From NCBI RefSeq assembly GCF_009876115.1, contig NZ_WWSY01000021.1:7182-71181 (forward strand): DNA of 64,000 bases, read 5' to 3'. The notes under the pieces are model-generated. The model was not told the DNA's origin and did no database searches. It saw nothing but the letters and a program-made list of their open reading frames with translations. Shown here piece by piece: positions 17,301-26,359 of the stretch (position 1 is the stretch's first letter; every line of letters begins with the position of its first letter). This stretch comes from Collinsella aerofaciens (GTDB taxonomy: Bacteria; Actinomycetota; Coriobacteriia; Coriobacteriales; Coriobacteriaceae). The translations under genes were made by a program, and so were the position numbers.

Positions 17301-18701
17301 CTACTCTCCTCGCAGGTAAGCTTTGACGTCTTCTTCGATGGGGTCGTACAGGTCGGGGACAATGCCGATGTACTTGCACGCCTCGTAGAGCACCGGCACC
17401 ACGTTGGCGTGAATGGCGACGCAGTGGTGGATGTAGGGACCCTCGACGATCTTGGCCTCGAGGCGCTTGAGGTTGTCGACCTCGACCCACAGGTAGGTGC
17501 CCATACCGGCCGGGCCGTCGATGCCGCGGGCGTTGCCCAGCAGCAGCGAGTACTCGCCATTGTCGCCGTCAAAGCGGGCAAGGGTGAGGTCGCCGTGCTT
17601 GGCCTCGGCCGTCAGCGCGCCGGGGTGATCGAAAGCCAGCGGGTAAGTGAGCTTGGGCTTGACGGCCGCGCAGCTGCAGGGCCAGGGGCCGCAGTGCTGC
17701 AGCAGCTCGCCGTTCTCGTTGTCGGGATGACGCACGGTCCAGTCGGCAAACATGCCGCGGTGACGGCCCAGGTCGGCGGCCTCGACCATCAGCGCTGTGA
17801 TGGCGCCATGGATGTCGGTCTCGCAGACGACAGGGATACCCATCTCGTTGAGGATGGCGTTGGCGGCGCAGGGCATAATGCCCAGCTCGTCCTGCAGGGC
17901 GTTCCAGCACTGGATGGCACCGGCGTTGCAGCCGTACTTCTCGACCAGACGCTTCATGGCAATGGCAAGACCGGCCACAGCGGGGACCTTATCCTCGGGG
18001 ATGCAGATCTCAAAGCTGTCGGCAATGTGGGCGAGCATGGCTGCCATGGCCTGCTCGTCGGCCTGGGCGTCGCGCACGGCCTGGACAAGCTCGGTCATGG
18101 GGATGGGCGAAAGCTGAATGTTGAACTTCTCGAGCAGCTCGCCCTCGTTGCACATGGTCGACCAGAAATCGAACGGACGGGTGGCCATCTGCAGGATGCG
18201 GGTGTGCTTGAAGGTCTTGACCACGTTGCACACGGCGAGGAAGTCCCAGACGCCGCGCTCGAACTCGGGATCGGTCAGGCGGCAGTTGGTCATATAGGTG
18301 AAGGGGACCTGGAAGCGACGCAGGACCTTGCCGGTGGCGAACAGGCCGCACTGGCTGTCACGCAGGCGGGTGCCGTCGGGCTCGGGGCGCTCATCGCGCG
18401 GGCCCCACAGCAGCACGGGCAAGCCGAGCTCGCGGGCAAGGCGAGCGCAAACGTACTCGGTGCCAAAGTTGGCGTGGCAGAGCATGATGCCGTCGACGCC
18501 CTCGGCGCGGAACTTCTCGACGATAGGCGCGATATGGCTGTCGTCGAACAGCAGGCCCTCGTCGTTGATGTCGTCGATATCCACGATGTCGACGCCGATC
18601 TCGCGCAGGCGATCAGCCGTCAGACCGCGATACTTGATCGCGTCCGGCGCGCTAAAGATACTGCGGCGCGTGGGCACAAAGCCGAGCTTGATCTTGTCCA
18701 T
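17301..18701 (-). CDS. L-fucose/L-arabinose isomerase-family protein
   Basis: 466 residues, start ATG 18701 with GGGGAGG upstream. Three-part fold of the FucI/AraA superfamily: an N-terminal Rossmann-like half (GVDIVDIDDIND; VDGIMLCHANFGTEYV), a middle part (AIQCWNALQDELGIMPCAANA) and a C-terminal part with CETDIHGAITALM. Glu and Asp in CETDIHG and His in the C-terminal half are likely metal ligands. FucI itself is about 590 residues, so this is a shorter relative. It heads the operon with split transketolase and kinase, so an aldose-ketose isomerisation at the start of a pentose or deoxysugar route is inferred; the actual sugar is unknown. Confidence 0.78.
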   Translation of the reverse strand: MDKIKLGFVPTRRSIFSAPDAIKYRGLTADRLREIGVDIVDIDDINDEGLLFDDSHIAPIVEKFRAEGVDGIMLCHANFGTEYVCARLARELGLPVLLWGPRDERPEPDGTRLRDSQCGLFATGKVLRRFQVPFTYMTNCRLTDPEFERGVWDFLAVCNVVKTFKHTRILQMATRPFDFWSTMCNEGELLEKFNIQLSPIPMTELVQAVRDAQADEQAMAAMLAHIADSFEICIPEDKVPAVAGLAIAMKRLVEKYGCNAGAIQCWNALQDELGIMPCAANAILNEMGIPVVCETDIHGAITALMVEAADLGRHRGMFADWTVRHPDNENGELLQHCGPWPCSCAAVKPKLTYPLAFDHPGALTAEAKHGDLTLARFDGDNGEYSLLLGNARGIDGPAGMGTYLWVEVDNLKRLEAKIVEGPYIHHCVAIHANVVPVLYEACKYIGIVPDLYDPIEEDVKAYLRGE

Positions 18702-18958
18702 GTACGTCCTCCCCTAGTCACATGTTCAGTAAACAGACGCATGTTTCGTTTTGTTCTGTTTACTAAATGTTTTACTCTTCTGTTTAGAAGTTTAGCGCGA
18801 AATACCCGTAGACGGTAGAGAAATCAGCCTAAACGGTATGTAAACAAACTGAACATACAAGGGAAACAAAAAGAGGACCCCGAAGGATCCTCTTCTGAAT
18901 GGCACTATGTTAACTGCCCTAGCGAGCTTTGGCACGCTGCAGGCAATGCCGTCTCCGC
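18702..18958. promoter_or_regulatory. Isomerase operon promoter with clustered TAAACA/TGTTTA half-sites
   Basis: Half-sites appear in CAGTAAACAG (18728-18737), CTGTTTACTAAATG (18756-18769), CTGTTTAGAAG (18780-18790) and TGTAAACAAACTGAACA (18839-18855). They match the palindromes before the PTS and esterase genes and probably bind the LacI repressor encoded just to the right. The right part holds the LacI terminator. Confidence 0.6.
18868..18899 (-). terminator. Terminator of the LacI-family gene
   Basis: On the minus strand AAGAGGATCC-TTCG-GGGTCCTCTT followed by TTTGTTT forms a hairpin with a T tract, about 60 bases past the repressor stop. Confidence 0.8.
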
Positions 18959-19969
18959 CTAGATTTCGCGCACGCTCTGGCGCTCGACAAAATAGGTCGA
19001 CACGGCCGTTTTGCAGGTATAGCTCTTGGGATTGCGGATGTTGCCCACCAGGCGGCGCACCGCGATCTCGCCCACCTCGTGTTTGGGAACATGCACCGTG
19101 GTGAGTGGCGGGTTGGAGAAGGCGCCCAGAGATAGGTCGTCAAAGCCGATGATCGAGACATCCTCGGGCACGCGAATGCCGTGCTCGTTGAACGCGCGCA
19201 TGGCACCCACGGCGAGCACGTCGTTCTCGGCAAAGAAAGCCGTCGGCAGGTCGTCGCGTGAGACGCTGTCGAGCCATGCACCCATATCGCGATAGGCACC
19301 TTCGAGCGTGGTGCCCAGCGTGACGCGCCATGCCGGGTTTGCCTCGAGGCCCGCATCCTCAAGTGCTTGGCGATAGCCGCGCTCGCGATCCTTAAAGTTG
19401 CGGATACGAAGATCGCCTGCCAGATAGCCGATTTGCCTGTGACCCTTCTCGATAAGGTAGTCCACGGCGCGCAGCACCGAATCGGTATTGGCAATGACTA
19501 CGGCATCAAAGTACTGGCGGTCGCTCCAGCCGTCGAGCACGATCAGGTGGGCGGCAGCGTTGGCGAACAGGGCGTAATCTTCCTCACCCAGCTCGGTACC
19601 CATCAGCACGATGGCGGCAGACGGGTCGGCGATCAGGCCCTCGACCTGCGGACGCACGGCGTCCAGGTCGCTAAAGTCGAGCGAGACAAAGCTCGTGCTC
19701 ATGCCGTGGCGACGCGCCTGGCGCTCCACGCCCTCAATAACCGCGGGATGGAAGGTGCTCTCGTCCAGGATGGCGCCCGTCTTGCGCGCGAGCACAAACT
19801 GGATGCTCTCGAGCTGCGTCGACTGCTGGTAGCCGAGCGACTGTGCGCACTCCAGGATGACCTTGGCGGTCTCCTCGCTCACGCTGCGCTTGCGGTTGAG
19901 CGCGTTGGACACGGTCGCAGGCGAAAAACCGGTGATGCGGCTGATCTCGCGAACACTTGCTTTAGCCAT
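18959..19969 (-). CDS. LacI-family transcriptional repressor
   Basis: 336 residues, start ATG 19969 with GGGGGG upstream. The N-terminal LacI HTH reads SVREISRITGFSPATVSNAL, followed by the hinge helix region, then a periplasmic-binding-protein-like sensor (residues about 60-330: YLIEKGHRQIGYLAGD, PTAFFAENDVLAVGAM, SIIGFDDLSLGAFSNPPLTT). It lies upstream of, and on the same strand as, the isomerase operon, with its own terminator. TAAACA/TGTTTA sites occur in its own promoter (20050-20075) and before the isomerase, PTS and esterase genes, so it probably controls this whole block and itself. Effector is presumably a sugar or sugar phosphate of the pathway. Confidence 0.9.
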   Translation of the reverse strand: MAKASVREISRITGFSPATVSNALNRKRSVSEETAKVILECAQSLGYQQSTQLESIQFVLARKTGAILDESTFHPAVIEGVERQARRHGMSTSFVSLDFSDLDAVRPQVEGLIADPSAAIVLMGTELGEEDYALFANAAAHLIVLDGWSDRQYFDAVVIANTDSVLRAVDYLIEKGHRQIGYLAGDLRIRNFKDRERGYRQALEDAGLEANPAWRVTLGTTLEGAYRDMGAWLDSVSRDDLPTAFFAENDVLAVGAMRAFNEHGIRVPEDVSIIGFDDLSLGAFSNPPLTTVHVPKHEVGEIAVRRLVGNIRNPKSYTCKTAVSTYFVERQSVREI

Positions 19970-20049
19970 TGTTCCCCCCAGCAACGGTCGCGGTCGAGCA
20001 TCGTGGCCTGACCGCCCCGTGACTCGACAACTAAACGACCGCAAATTCA

Positions 20050-20090
20050 ATCTAAACAGAATAGTAAATGTTTAATAGCTAGTTTAGCCT
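20050..20090 (-). promoter_or_regulatory. Putative auto-operator of the LacI gene
   Basis: CTAAACAGAATAG and TAAATGTTTA (20064-20073), an AT-rich stretch about 80-110 bases before the repressor start, share the half-site found at the other proposed operators. Confidence 0.5.
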
Positions 20091-20172
20091 GTTGTCAAGC
20101 AAAGCGACGCGACTATTCCCCCAACGGGCGTTTTTACTCGGTAGCTAATCTGGAACGGGGCACAGAAACCGT

Positions 20173-21147
20173 TTAGCCAAGGATGCGAGCCATGCGTGCC
20201 TTAAACTCCACGAGGAAACGTGAGGCGTCCACGGTCAGTGCCACAAGCGCGCTCTTGTCCGGATCGGACAGGCGGCGCTCATCGCAGATGGTGCGGCCGC
20301 GATACTCACCCAGCAAGTCAACACGCAGGTTACAGCCGAGCGCACCCACGAGCGTTGGATCGATCGCCACGGCAACCGCCAGCGGATCGTGCAGCGCGCA
20401 GCCGCCCAGGTAGGGCGCGTTCATCTCGTACGAACCAATGTAGTGCTCGACCATGCTCGCAAATGCGCAGCCGGCCATGGTTCCCGAACCCGTCCAGCCG
20501 GCAATGTCGCGGCGCGTGAGCACCACGCGATGCGTCACGTCCAGACCCACCATGGTGAGCTTACGGCCCGAGCGCAGCACCGCGTCGGCTGCCTCGGGGT
20601 CGCTCGCCATGTTGGCCTCGGCGCCCGCGCTCACGTTGCCGGGCACGGTAAGGGCGCCGCCCATCACGACCACGCGGCCGATGGACATCATCGCCGCCGC
20701 ATCGCGCTCCAGGGCGAGCGCCAGGTTGGAGAGCGGGCCAGTCGCTACGTAGACCAGATCGGGACCATAGGTGCGCGCGGCATCGATCAGATAATCGACC
20801 GCAGCGTTGCCGTCGGCCGAGGTCGCCCCCACCGGCTCGTAGGGCGACGCGGGCACGCTCGCGCCGCCGATGCCGTTCTTGCCGTGAATGAGCGCGGTGG
20901 ACGCCGGCGGCGTATAGGGCTCAGTCGCCTGCAGAGGACGGTCGGCACCCAGGTACACCGGAACCTCGGGGCGACCCAGCAGATCGAGCACCGCCAAGCA
21001 ATTGTGCGCCGACTGCTCGACGCGCACGTTGCCAAAGCACGTGGTGATGCCCACGAGCTCCACCTCGGGGCTCGCGATGGCATAGGCCAGCGCCATCGCA
21101 TCGTCAACGCCCATATCCAGATCAAGGATCAGCTTCTTGATTGCCAT
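20173..21147 (-). CDS. Inosine-uridine-type nucleoside hydrolase
   Basis: 324 residues, start ATG 21147 with GGAG upstream. The calcium site DLDMGVDDAMAL at the N-terminus is the DxDxxxDD signature of the family; VYVATGPLSNLALAL and ALHDPLAVAVAIDP (with the conserved His-Asp pair) complete the active site. It splits ribonucleosides into base and ribose. The ribokinase gene lies immediately upstream in the same direction (30 bases), so freed ribose can be phosphorylated directly. Purine versus pyrimidine preference cannot be read from the sequence. Confidence 0.92.
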   Translation of the reverse strand: MAIKKLILDLDMGVDDAMALAYAIASPEVELVGITTCFGNVRVEQSAHNCLAVLDLLGRPEVPVYLGADRPLQATEPYTPPASTALIHGKNGIGGASVPASPYEPVGATSADGNAAVDYLIDAARTYGPDLVYVATGPLSNLALALERDAAAMMSIGRVVVMGGALTVPGNVSAGAEANMASDPEAADAVLRSGRKLTMVGLDVTHRVVLTRRDIAGWTGSGTMAGCAFASMVEHYIGSYEMNAPYLGGCALHDPLAVAVAIDPTLVGALGCNLRVDLLGEYRGRTICDERRLSDPDKSALVALTVDASRFLVEFKARMARILG

Positions 21148-21177
21148 TGTTCTACTCCGCTTCTCCGTCTTTATCGT

Positions 21178-22140
21178 TTAACCAAACCAATGTTCAACTT
21201 CGGCGCGCGTGGGAATCGATTGCTGAGCGCCCAGGCGCGATACCGTCACCGCCGAGGCGCGAGCGCCCGCCGCCATGCACTCAAAGAGCGGCAGGCCCTC
21301 TAGGCGAGCCGCCGCCAACGCGCCGATAAACGTATCGCCCGCGGCCGTGGTATCGACTACCGTACTCGAAAGCGCCGGCATGCGCAGCGGCTCACCGCCA
21401 TCGCCGAGCGTAACCGAGCCGGCGCCGCCCAGCGTGATGACCGCAGCCCCGGCGCCCTTGTCGAGCAGCGCATTGAGCGCGGCGACGCAACTCGCATCAT
21501 CTGTGGGCAGAATGCCCGTCAGCATCTGGCACTCGGTCTCGTTGGGGCAGACCAGGTCGACCGCAGGCCACGCTCCTGCCGACAGGTCGCAGGCGGGCGC
21601 CGGGTTAAAGATCGTATAGAACCCCAGCTCGTGAGCACAAGCAAGCGCCTCGGCCGTCGCCGCAAGGTCACATTCGCCCTGGGCAATAAAGACGCTTCCG
21701 ACAGCCGGGGCAATCTCGCTGGCATCGCCGTCGAGCTCGTCGGCCACCAAGCGCCTCAGTGCGCGGGCAACGTCCTCGCCCGCAAGCGCATGGTTGGCGC
21801 CCGGCGACAGCACGATGCGGTTGTCGCTCTCACAGCGAATGATAGTCGCGGTTCCCGTCTCCACGTCATCGCGATGCACTACAAAGTCACAGTCCACGCC
21901 GGCGTCTTGGAGCCCCGTCACGAGCGACGCGCCGAACGCGTCGCGACCGACCGCGCCGATCATGCACGTGTGCGCACCCATGCGCGCGGCGGCGACGGCC
22001 TGGTTAGCGCCCTTGCCACCGGCGTTGGTGATAAACCCGCTGCCGCCGACGGTCTCGCCCGCACGCGGTATGCGCTCGCACGCCACCGAAAGGTCCATGT
22101 TCATACTGCCGAACACCGCAACGATGCCGCGATCTGCCAT
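21178..22140 (-). CDS. rbsK: Ribokinase (PfkB family)
   Basis: 320 residues, start ATG 22140 with GAGGAGG five bases upstream. PfkB signatures: VFGSMNMDL near the N-terminus, GGKGANQAVAAARMGA (substrate loop), and VDTTAAGDTFIGALAA with the catalytic Asp and anion hole. Phosphorylates ribose at O5. Operon with the nucleoside hydrolase downstream gives nucleoside to ribose to ribose-5-phosphate. The anion-hole motif reads TTAAGDTF, where GAGD is commoner, as in several bona fide ribokinases. Confidence 0.9.
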   Translation of the reverse strand: MADRGIVAVFGSMNMDLSVACERIPRAGETVGGSGFITNAGGKGANQAVAAARMGAHTCMIGAVGRDAFGASLVTGLQDAGVDCDFVVHRDDVETGTATIIRCESDNRIVLSPGANHALAGEDVARALRRLVADELDGDASEIAPAVGSVFIAQGECDLAATAEALACAHELGFYTIFNPAPACDLSAGAWPAVDLVCPNETECQMLTGILPTDDASCVAALNALLDKGAGAAVITLGGAGSVTLGDGGEPLRMPALSSTVVDTTAAGDTFIGALAAARLEGLPLFECMAAGARASAVTVSRLGAQQSIPTRAEVEHWFG

Positions 22141-22327
22141 GGAAACCTCCTCATCTGCGGGCCTTATGCCCACCGTCGGCCGTCGATCGTGCACTCTCGC
22201 ACCCCCTATAACTTTAGTTCACTTTGATGTGGACGCGCGCTTGAGCTTGCGCCAGCAGCAAGCATTCACAGGAGCAGGCAGCTACAATGAAGGCGTGCTG
22301 ATTATTCTCGTCATTGGATGATGTTTT

Positions 22328-24544
22328 ATGGAACAACTCTCGCAATCGGGCTCGCGCGGTCGACGCCGCACGGGCAACGAGCCGGCGCCGCACGAACGCG
22401 TGAAGGGCGGGCGCCGCGCCAACGAGCCGCGACGCACCGCGAGCCCCCATCGCGCTTCTGCCAACAACGCGGGCCGCGCCAACACTCCCGCCGCGGAGCA
22501 GACGCCTGCTCGCCCCAAGTCCCGCTACATCCCCGCGCTCGACGGCCTGCGCACGCTTGCCGTCGTCGCGGTGGTGCTCTATCACCTCAACCTCACGTGG
22601 GCGCAGGGCGGTCTGCTCGGCGTCACGATCTTCTTTGTGCTTTCGGGCTATCTGATCACACGCCTGCTACTCAACGAAGTCGCTAAGACCGGCCGCATCG
22701 ACCTCAAGAGCTTCTGGATTCGCCGCATCCGTCGCCTGGTCCCCGCCGTGGTAACGGTAGTGTTCGTGACCTGCGCGCTGTGCACCATCTTTAACCACGT
22801 GATGCTCACCAAGATGCGCCCCGACATCCTGCCGTCGCTGCTGTTCTTCAACAACTGGTGGCAGATTGCCCAAAACGCCTCGTACTTCAATGCTCTGGGC
22901 GACCCCTCGCCGCTCACGCACTTTTGGTCGCTTGCCATCGAGGAACAGTTCTACCTGATTTGGCCGCCACTGCTGTTTGCCATGGTATCCATGCATGTGA
23001 GCAAACCCAACACGCGCCGCGTGGTTCTGGGCCTTGCCGCGGTATCTGCCCTCGCCATGATGGTGCTTTACAACCCTGCCGCCGACCCCAGCCGCGTGTA
23101 CTACGGCACCGACACCCGCGTGTTCTCGCTGCTGCTGGGTGCCTGGATGGCCTTTATCCCCGATCGCGACCTGGCGCCGGTGCGTCTCGCTCATCGTTTG
23201 GGGCTCAATCGCCTGGCTGGCGCCGCCAAGCACGGCAAGAACGCCGAGGGCAAGCATGACGCTACGACCGACGACGCAGCCGAGAACGTCCCGGCACAGC
23301 CGAGCGCCCTCGTGCGCTTTTGGTCCTCGCCCGCATCCATCGATGTGTTGGGCGTCGTGGGTCTGGTTGGCCTTGCCGCCATGGTCGCGCTCACCAACGG
23401 CTACACCGCGTTCCAGTATCGCGGCGGCACGCTGTTATGCTCCATCCTCACGCTCATGGTCATCGCGGCCTGCGTGCAGCCCCAGGGAATGGTTGCCCGC
23501 GCGCTGTCCGCCGAGCCGCTCGTGTGGGTTGGCAAGCGCTCGTACAGCATCTACCTGTGGCACTATCCGCTACTGTTGCTCATGAACCCGGTCGCCAACA
23601 TCAACGATACGCCGTGGTGGCAGTACATTTTGCAGGTGTTGTTGGTGGTCGCCGTAGCCGAATGCTCATATCGCTTTATCGAGACGCCGTTTAGAAAGGG
23701 TGCCTTTGGGCGCACCGTATCCGAATTCCGCGATGGCACCACCACGCCCGCCAACTGGGTGCGCGCGCACGTCCCTGTCTGCGCAGCCTGCGCTGTCGTG
23801 TTGGTCGTTGCACTGGGTGGCCTGATCTTTGTGCCCGAGACGTCTGCGCTGAGCGGCGAGGGCGCCGAAGTCCTCAACAAGGAAGCCAAGAACACCGCGC
23901 CCACCGACCAGCAGGCGGCCGACGACACCGACAAGGACAACGACGGCTTCCCCGATGGATCCTACGACCTGCTGATGATCGGTGACTCCGTGTCGCTGCG
24001 TGCCGTGGACACCTTTGACGGCGTGTTCCCGCACAGCCATATCGATGCCGAAAAGGGCCGCCAGTTTGATGCGGGCCGCGCGACATTTGAGGGCTATATC
24101 CAGCAGAACCTTGCCGGCAAGATCGTGGTCTTTGCCCTGGGCACCAATGGTTTGGTAACTGATGACCAGATCGATGCCATCATGGCCGATGCCGGCGACA
24201 AGCGCATCGTCGCGTTTGTGAACACACGCAGTCCGCAGCCGTGGGTGGGTTCCACCAACCAGGCTATCGCCAACGCCGCCACGCGCTACAAGAATGTACG
24301 CGTTATCGACTGGTACGGGCACAGCGCCAACCGCAACGACCTATTCGATGGCGACGGCACGCACCTGTCGACTACCGGCGTGACCGAGTACCTCAACCTG
24401 ATCCACGATGCAGTCAAGAAAGACCTGCCCGTGCACCCCGAGGACCACGTCAACGATCCGCAGCCGGCAGCCGTCAAGTCCGCCGCCGACGCACTCGTCA
24501 ATGCCCTCGCCTACAAGCCACACAAGCTGGGCACCGACAAGTAA
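22328..24544 (+). CDS. Acyltransferase-3 / SGNH O-acetyltransferase (OafA-type)
   Basis: 738 residues from ATG 22328 (only a weak GGAT upstream). A basic 60-residue cytoplasmic lead is followed by an acyltransferase-3 membrane domain (about 60-470: IPALDGLRTLAVVAVVLYHL, FWIRRIRRLVPA, HFWSLAIEEQFYLIWP, YSIYLWHYPLL), a linker, and an extracytoplasmic SGNH domain with GDSVSLRAVD near residue 549, FALGTNG and the C-terminal DGTHLS. Such enzymes O-acetylate peptidoglycan, teichoic acid or other envelope polymers. A 90-residue cytoplasmic insertion rich in charged residues (near 290-330) splits the membrane part. Transcribed alone, ending at a strong terminator. Confidence 0.9.
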   Translation: MEQLSQSGSRGRRRTGNEPAPHERVKGGRRANEPRRTASPHRASANNAGRANTPAAEQTPARPKSRYIPALDGLRTLAVVAVVLYHLNLTWAQGGLLGVTIFFVLSGYLITRLLLNEVAKTGRIDLKSFWIRRIRRLVPAVVTVVFVTCALCTIFNHVMLTKMRPDILPSLLFFNNWWQIAQNASYFNALGDPSPLTHFWSLAIEEQFYLIWPPLLFAMVSMHVSKPNTRRVVLGLAAVSALAMMVLYNPAADPSRVYYGTDTRVFSLLLGAWMAFIPDRDLAPVRLAHRLGLNRLAGAAKHGKNAEGKHDATTDDAAENVPAQPSALVRFWSSPASIDVLGVVGLVGLAAMVALTNGYTAFQYRGGTLLCSILTLMVIAACVQPQGMVARALSAEPLVWVGKRSYSIYLWHYPLLLLMNPVANINDTPWWQYILQVLLVVAVAECSYRFIETPFRKGAFGRTVSEFRDGTTTPANWVRAHVPVCAACAVVLVVALGGLIFVPETSALSGEGAEVLNKEAKNTAPTDQQAADDTDKDNDGFPDGSYDLLMIGDSVSLRAVDTFDGVFPHSHIDAEKGRQFDAGRATFEGYIQQNLAGKIVVFALGTNGLVTDDQIDAIMADAGDKRIVAFVNTRSPQPWVGSTNQAIANAATRYKNVRVIDWYGHSANRNDLFDGDGTHLSTTGVTEYLNLIHDAVKKDLPVHPEDHVNDPQPAAVKSAADALVNALAYKPHKLGTDK

Positions 24545-24567
24545 CGCGCAGCAAAATCTGCGTACAC

Positions 24568-24605
24568 CCGCAGGGGGCGTCGGCCGTGGCCGACGCCCCC
24601 TGCGG
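24568..24605 (+). terminator. Strong terminator after the acyltransferase gene
   Basis: CCGCAGGGGGCGTCGGC and its exact complement are separated by 4 bases, 23 bases past the stop; no long T tract. Confidence 0.7.
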
Positions 24606-25032
24606 CAGTTAGGGGCGCTCCTTTTGTACCGCCACTTGGAGGCACTCCTGGCGTAGCCAATGAAGACCTCTCCGGATGAATTCCAAGCCGCTCCGCCGCT
24701 CCAGACATCGTTTCCGTGCCTCGCACCTGCCCCAAACAATCAAAACAAGCCCTTTTCGCCGCAACCTCAAAGGTCTGTGGGCAAAAAAGGGCAAATATGA
24801 GTACTGTTACCATTTTAGTCGCAGGCAAAACCATCCAAAATGACGTTCGGGCGACCCCTACAGCCCCCTAAAGCAGCCAACCTGACTGGTTTAAGGCGTA
24901 TCGGAACCAATTTTAATGAACATAATATATGTTATGTTCATTATCTTCTTGGATGTAAATGCTGTTCACTTAGCAACAGTACTCATATTTGGTATTTTTT
25001 GCCCACTGACATATAACTAACGCCCTATAGCA
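24606..25032. repeat. Intergenic region with a 200-bp inverted-repeat element
   Basis: Perfect 17-bp arms CAAATATGAGTACTGTT (24792-24808) and AACAGTACTCATATTTG (24975-24991) bound a 166-bp AT-rich interior. Near the middle lies a second palindrome AATGAACATAA-TATATG-TTATGTTCATT (24915-24942). The low GC and MITE-like form contrast with the flanks. No gene is evident; a short minus-strand frame over the acyltransferase end lacks convincing codon use. Confidence 0.6.
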
Positions 25033-25071
25033 GACAAAAAACAGGCCGCAGCCCATCGCTGCGGCCTGTTC
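25033..25071 (-). terminator. Terminator of the magnesium operon
   Basis: On the minus strand ACAGGCCGCAG-N7-CTGCGGCCTGT followed by TTTTTTGTC, just past the transporter stop. Confidence 0.85.
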
Positions 25072-25088
25072 GGAAGCAAAAGTAGACG

Positions 25089-26351
25089 CTACGCGCTGTA
25101 GCCCATCGCTTGCAGCACAAACATGACGACCGTCAGCACCGTAATCACGCCGATAGTCGCCCAAGTGAGCACGTTCCATACGCGGCCGTTGCGATTGGCG
25201 CCCATAATGTGGCGATCCGCCGCGATAACCACCTGGAATACCAAGACTACGGGCAGCAGCACGCCGTTGATGACCTGCGAGGTCATCATAATCTGGAACA
25301 AATCGACGCCAGGCATGAGCACCAACACGGCAGAAATGCCGATGATGGCCGTAATGATGCCGCGATAGACCGGGGCCTCGTCCCAGCTGCGGTCGGCACC
25401 GCGCTCCCAGCCAAATGCCTCGCAGATAGCGCTCGACGTAACGCCCGGCAGCACGCAGGCAGCCAAGAAGCTCGCCGCGACCAGGCCCGAGGCAAACAGT
25501 ACCGTGGACCACTGACCCGCAATAGGCTCCAGCGCGCGGGCAGCATCGGCAGCATCGCTAATCTGAATGCCCGCCGGGAACAACACCGTACCGGTCGTGA
25601 TGATAATAAAGCCGGCAATGACATCGGCAGCAAGCGAGCCGCTCACGGTATCGATGCGCTGCAGCACGATATCGTCCTCGCCCGCGTTCTTATCGACCAC
25701 GTTGTTCTGCGCCAAGAAAATCATCCACGGCGCGATGGTGGTACCGATCGTTGCGACCACGAGCGACACGTAGCTGGGATCATTTTGAATGTTAGGCACG
25801 ACCAGGTCGACCGCGACCTCGCCCCAGTTGGGGCCGGCCATAAACGCGGCGACGATGTAGGTCACGAACACGCAGCTTACCAGCAGCAGAATCTTCTCGA
25901 TGCGCTGGAAACTGCCCGACATGGTAAGCATCCACACCAGCAGCGCCACGAGCGGCACCGAGATGCTCGCCGGAACGCCAAACAGAGCAAGGCCGCTCGC
26001 GATACCCGCGAACTCCGAGATGGTCACCGCCGTGTTGGCGATCAACAGCGCTGCCATGGCCAGCACGCTCTTGCGCACGCCAAAGCGCTCGCGAATGAGC
26101 GACGCCAGGCCCTTACCCGTGACGCATCCGCAGCGCGCCGCGGTCTCCTGCGTCACGATAAGCAGCACGGTCATGACGGGAAGCATCCAGAGCATCTTAT
26201 AGCCATAGCTGGCGCCCGCGCTGGAATACGTGGCGATGCCGCCAGCGTCATTGCCCGAAAGCGCCGCCAGAAGACCGGGGCCCATGGCGCCAAAGATGGC
26301 CGCGATGGTCAGCTTTTGCTTGGTGCTCGGCTTTTGCTTCGTATTTTGCAC
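25089..26351 (-). CDS. NRAMP-related Mg2+ transporter (NRMT-type)
   Basis: 420 residues from GTG 26351 (TAGGTGG upstream), eight bases after the MgtE-like gene. About 11 TM helices of the SLC11 fold. The TM1 motif is GNDAGG (about residue 33) in place of the usual DPGN arrangement, and TM6 reads IAPWM (about 206) where Mn/Fe transporters have MPH. Loss of that methionine removes the soft ligand that favours Mn or Fe. The same replacement characterises the Mg-specific NRMT branch described in Eggerthella lenta. Pairing with an MgtE-domain protein supports Mg2+ uptake rather than Mn. Cytoplasmic membrane. Confidence 0.82.
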   Translation of the reverse strand: MQNTKQKPSTKQKLTIAAIFGAMGPGLLAALSGNDAGGIATYSSAGASYGYKMLWMLPVMTVLLIVTQETAARCGCVTGKGLASLIRERFGVRKSVLAMAALLIANTAVTISEFAGIASGLALFGVPASISVPLVALLVWMLTMSGSFQRIEKILLLVSCVFVTYIVAAFMAGPNWGEVAVDLVVPNIQNDPSYVSLVVATIGTTIAPWMIFLAQNNVVDKNAGEDDIVLQRIDTVSGSLAADVIAGFIIITTGTVLFPAGIQISDAADAARALEPIAGQWSTVLFASGLVAASFLAACVLPGVTSSAICEAFGWERGADRSWDEAPVYRGIITAIIGISAVLVLMPGVDLFQIMMTSQVINGVLLPVVLVFQVVIAADRHIMGANRNGRVWNVLTWATIGVITVLTVVMFVLQAMGYSA

Positions 26352-26359
26352 GCGACCAC

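Noticed and set aside
22318..22686. Alternative start frame before the acyltransferase
   Set aside because: Out of frame with the OafA-type protein and highly arginine-rich.
24511..24834. 107-residue minus-strand frame over the acyltransferase terminator
   Set aside because: No ribosome site, crosses a strong terminator hairpin and repeat sequence; codon use unconvincing.
24970..25512. 180-residue minus-strand reading frame
   Set aside because: It is an out-of-frame shadow of the NRAMP-type transporter gene and runs through its terminator.
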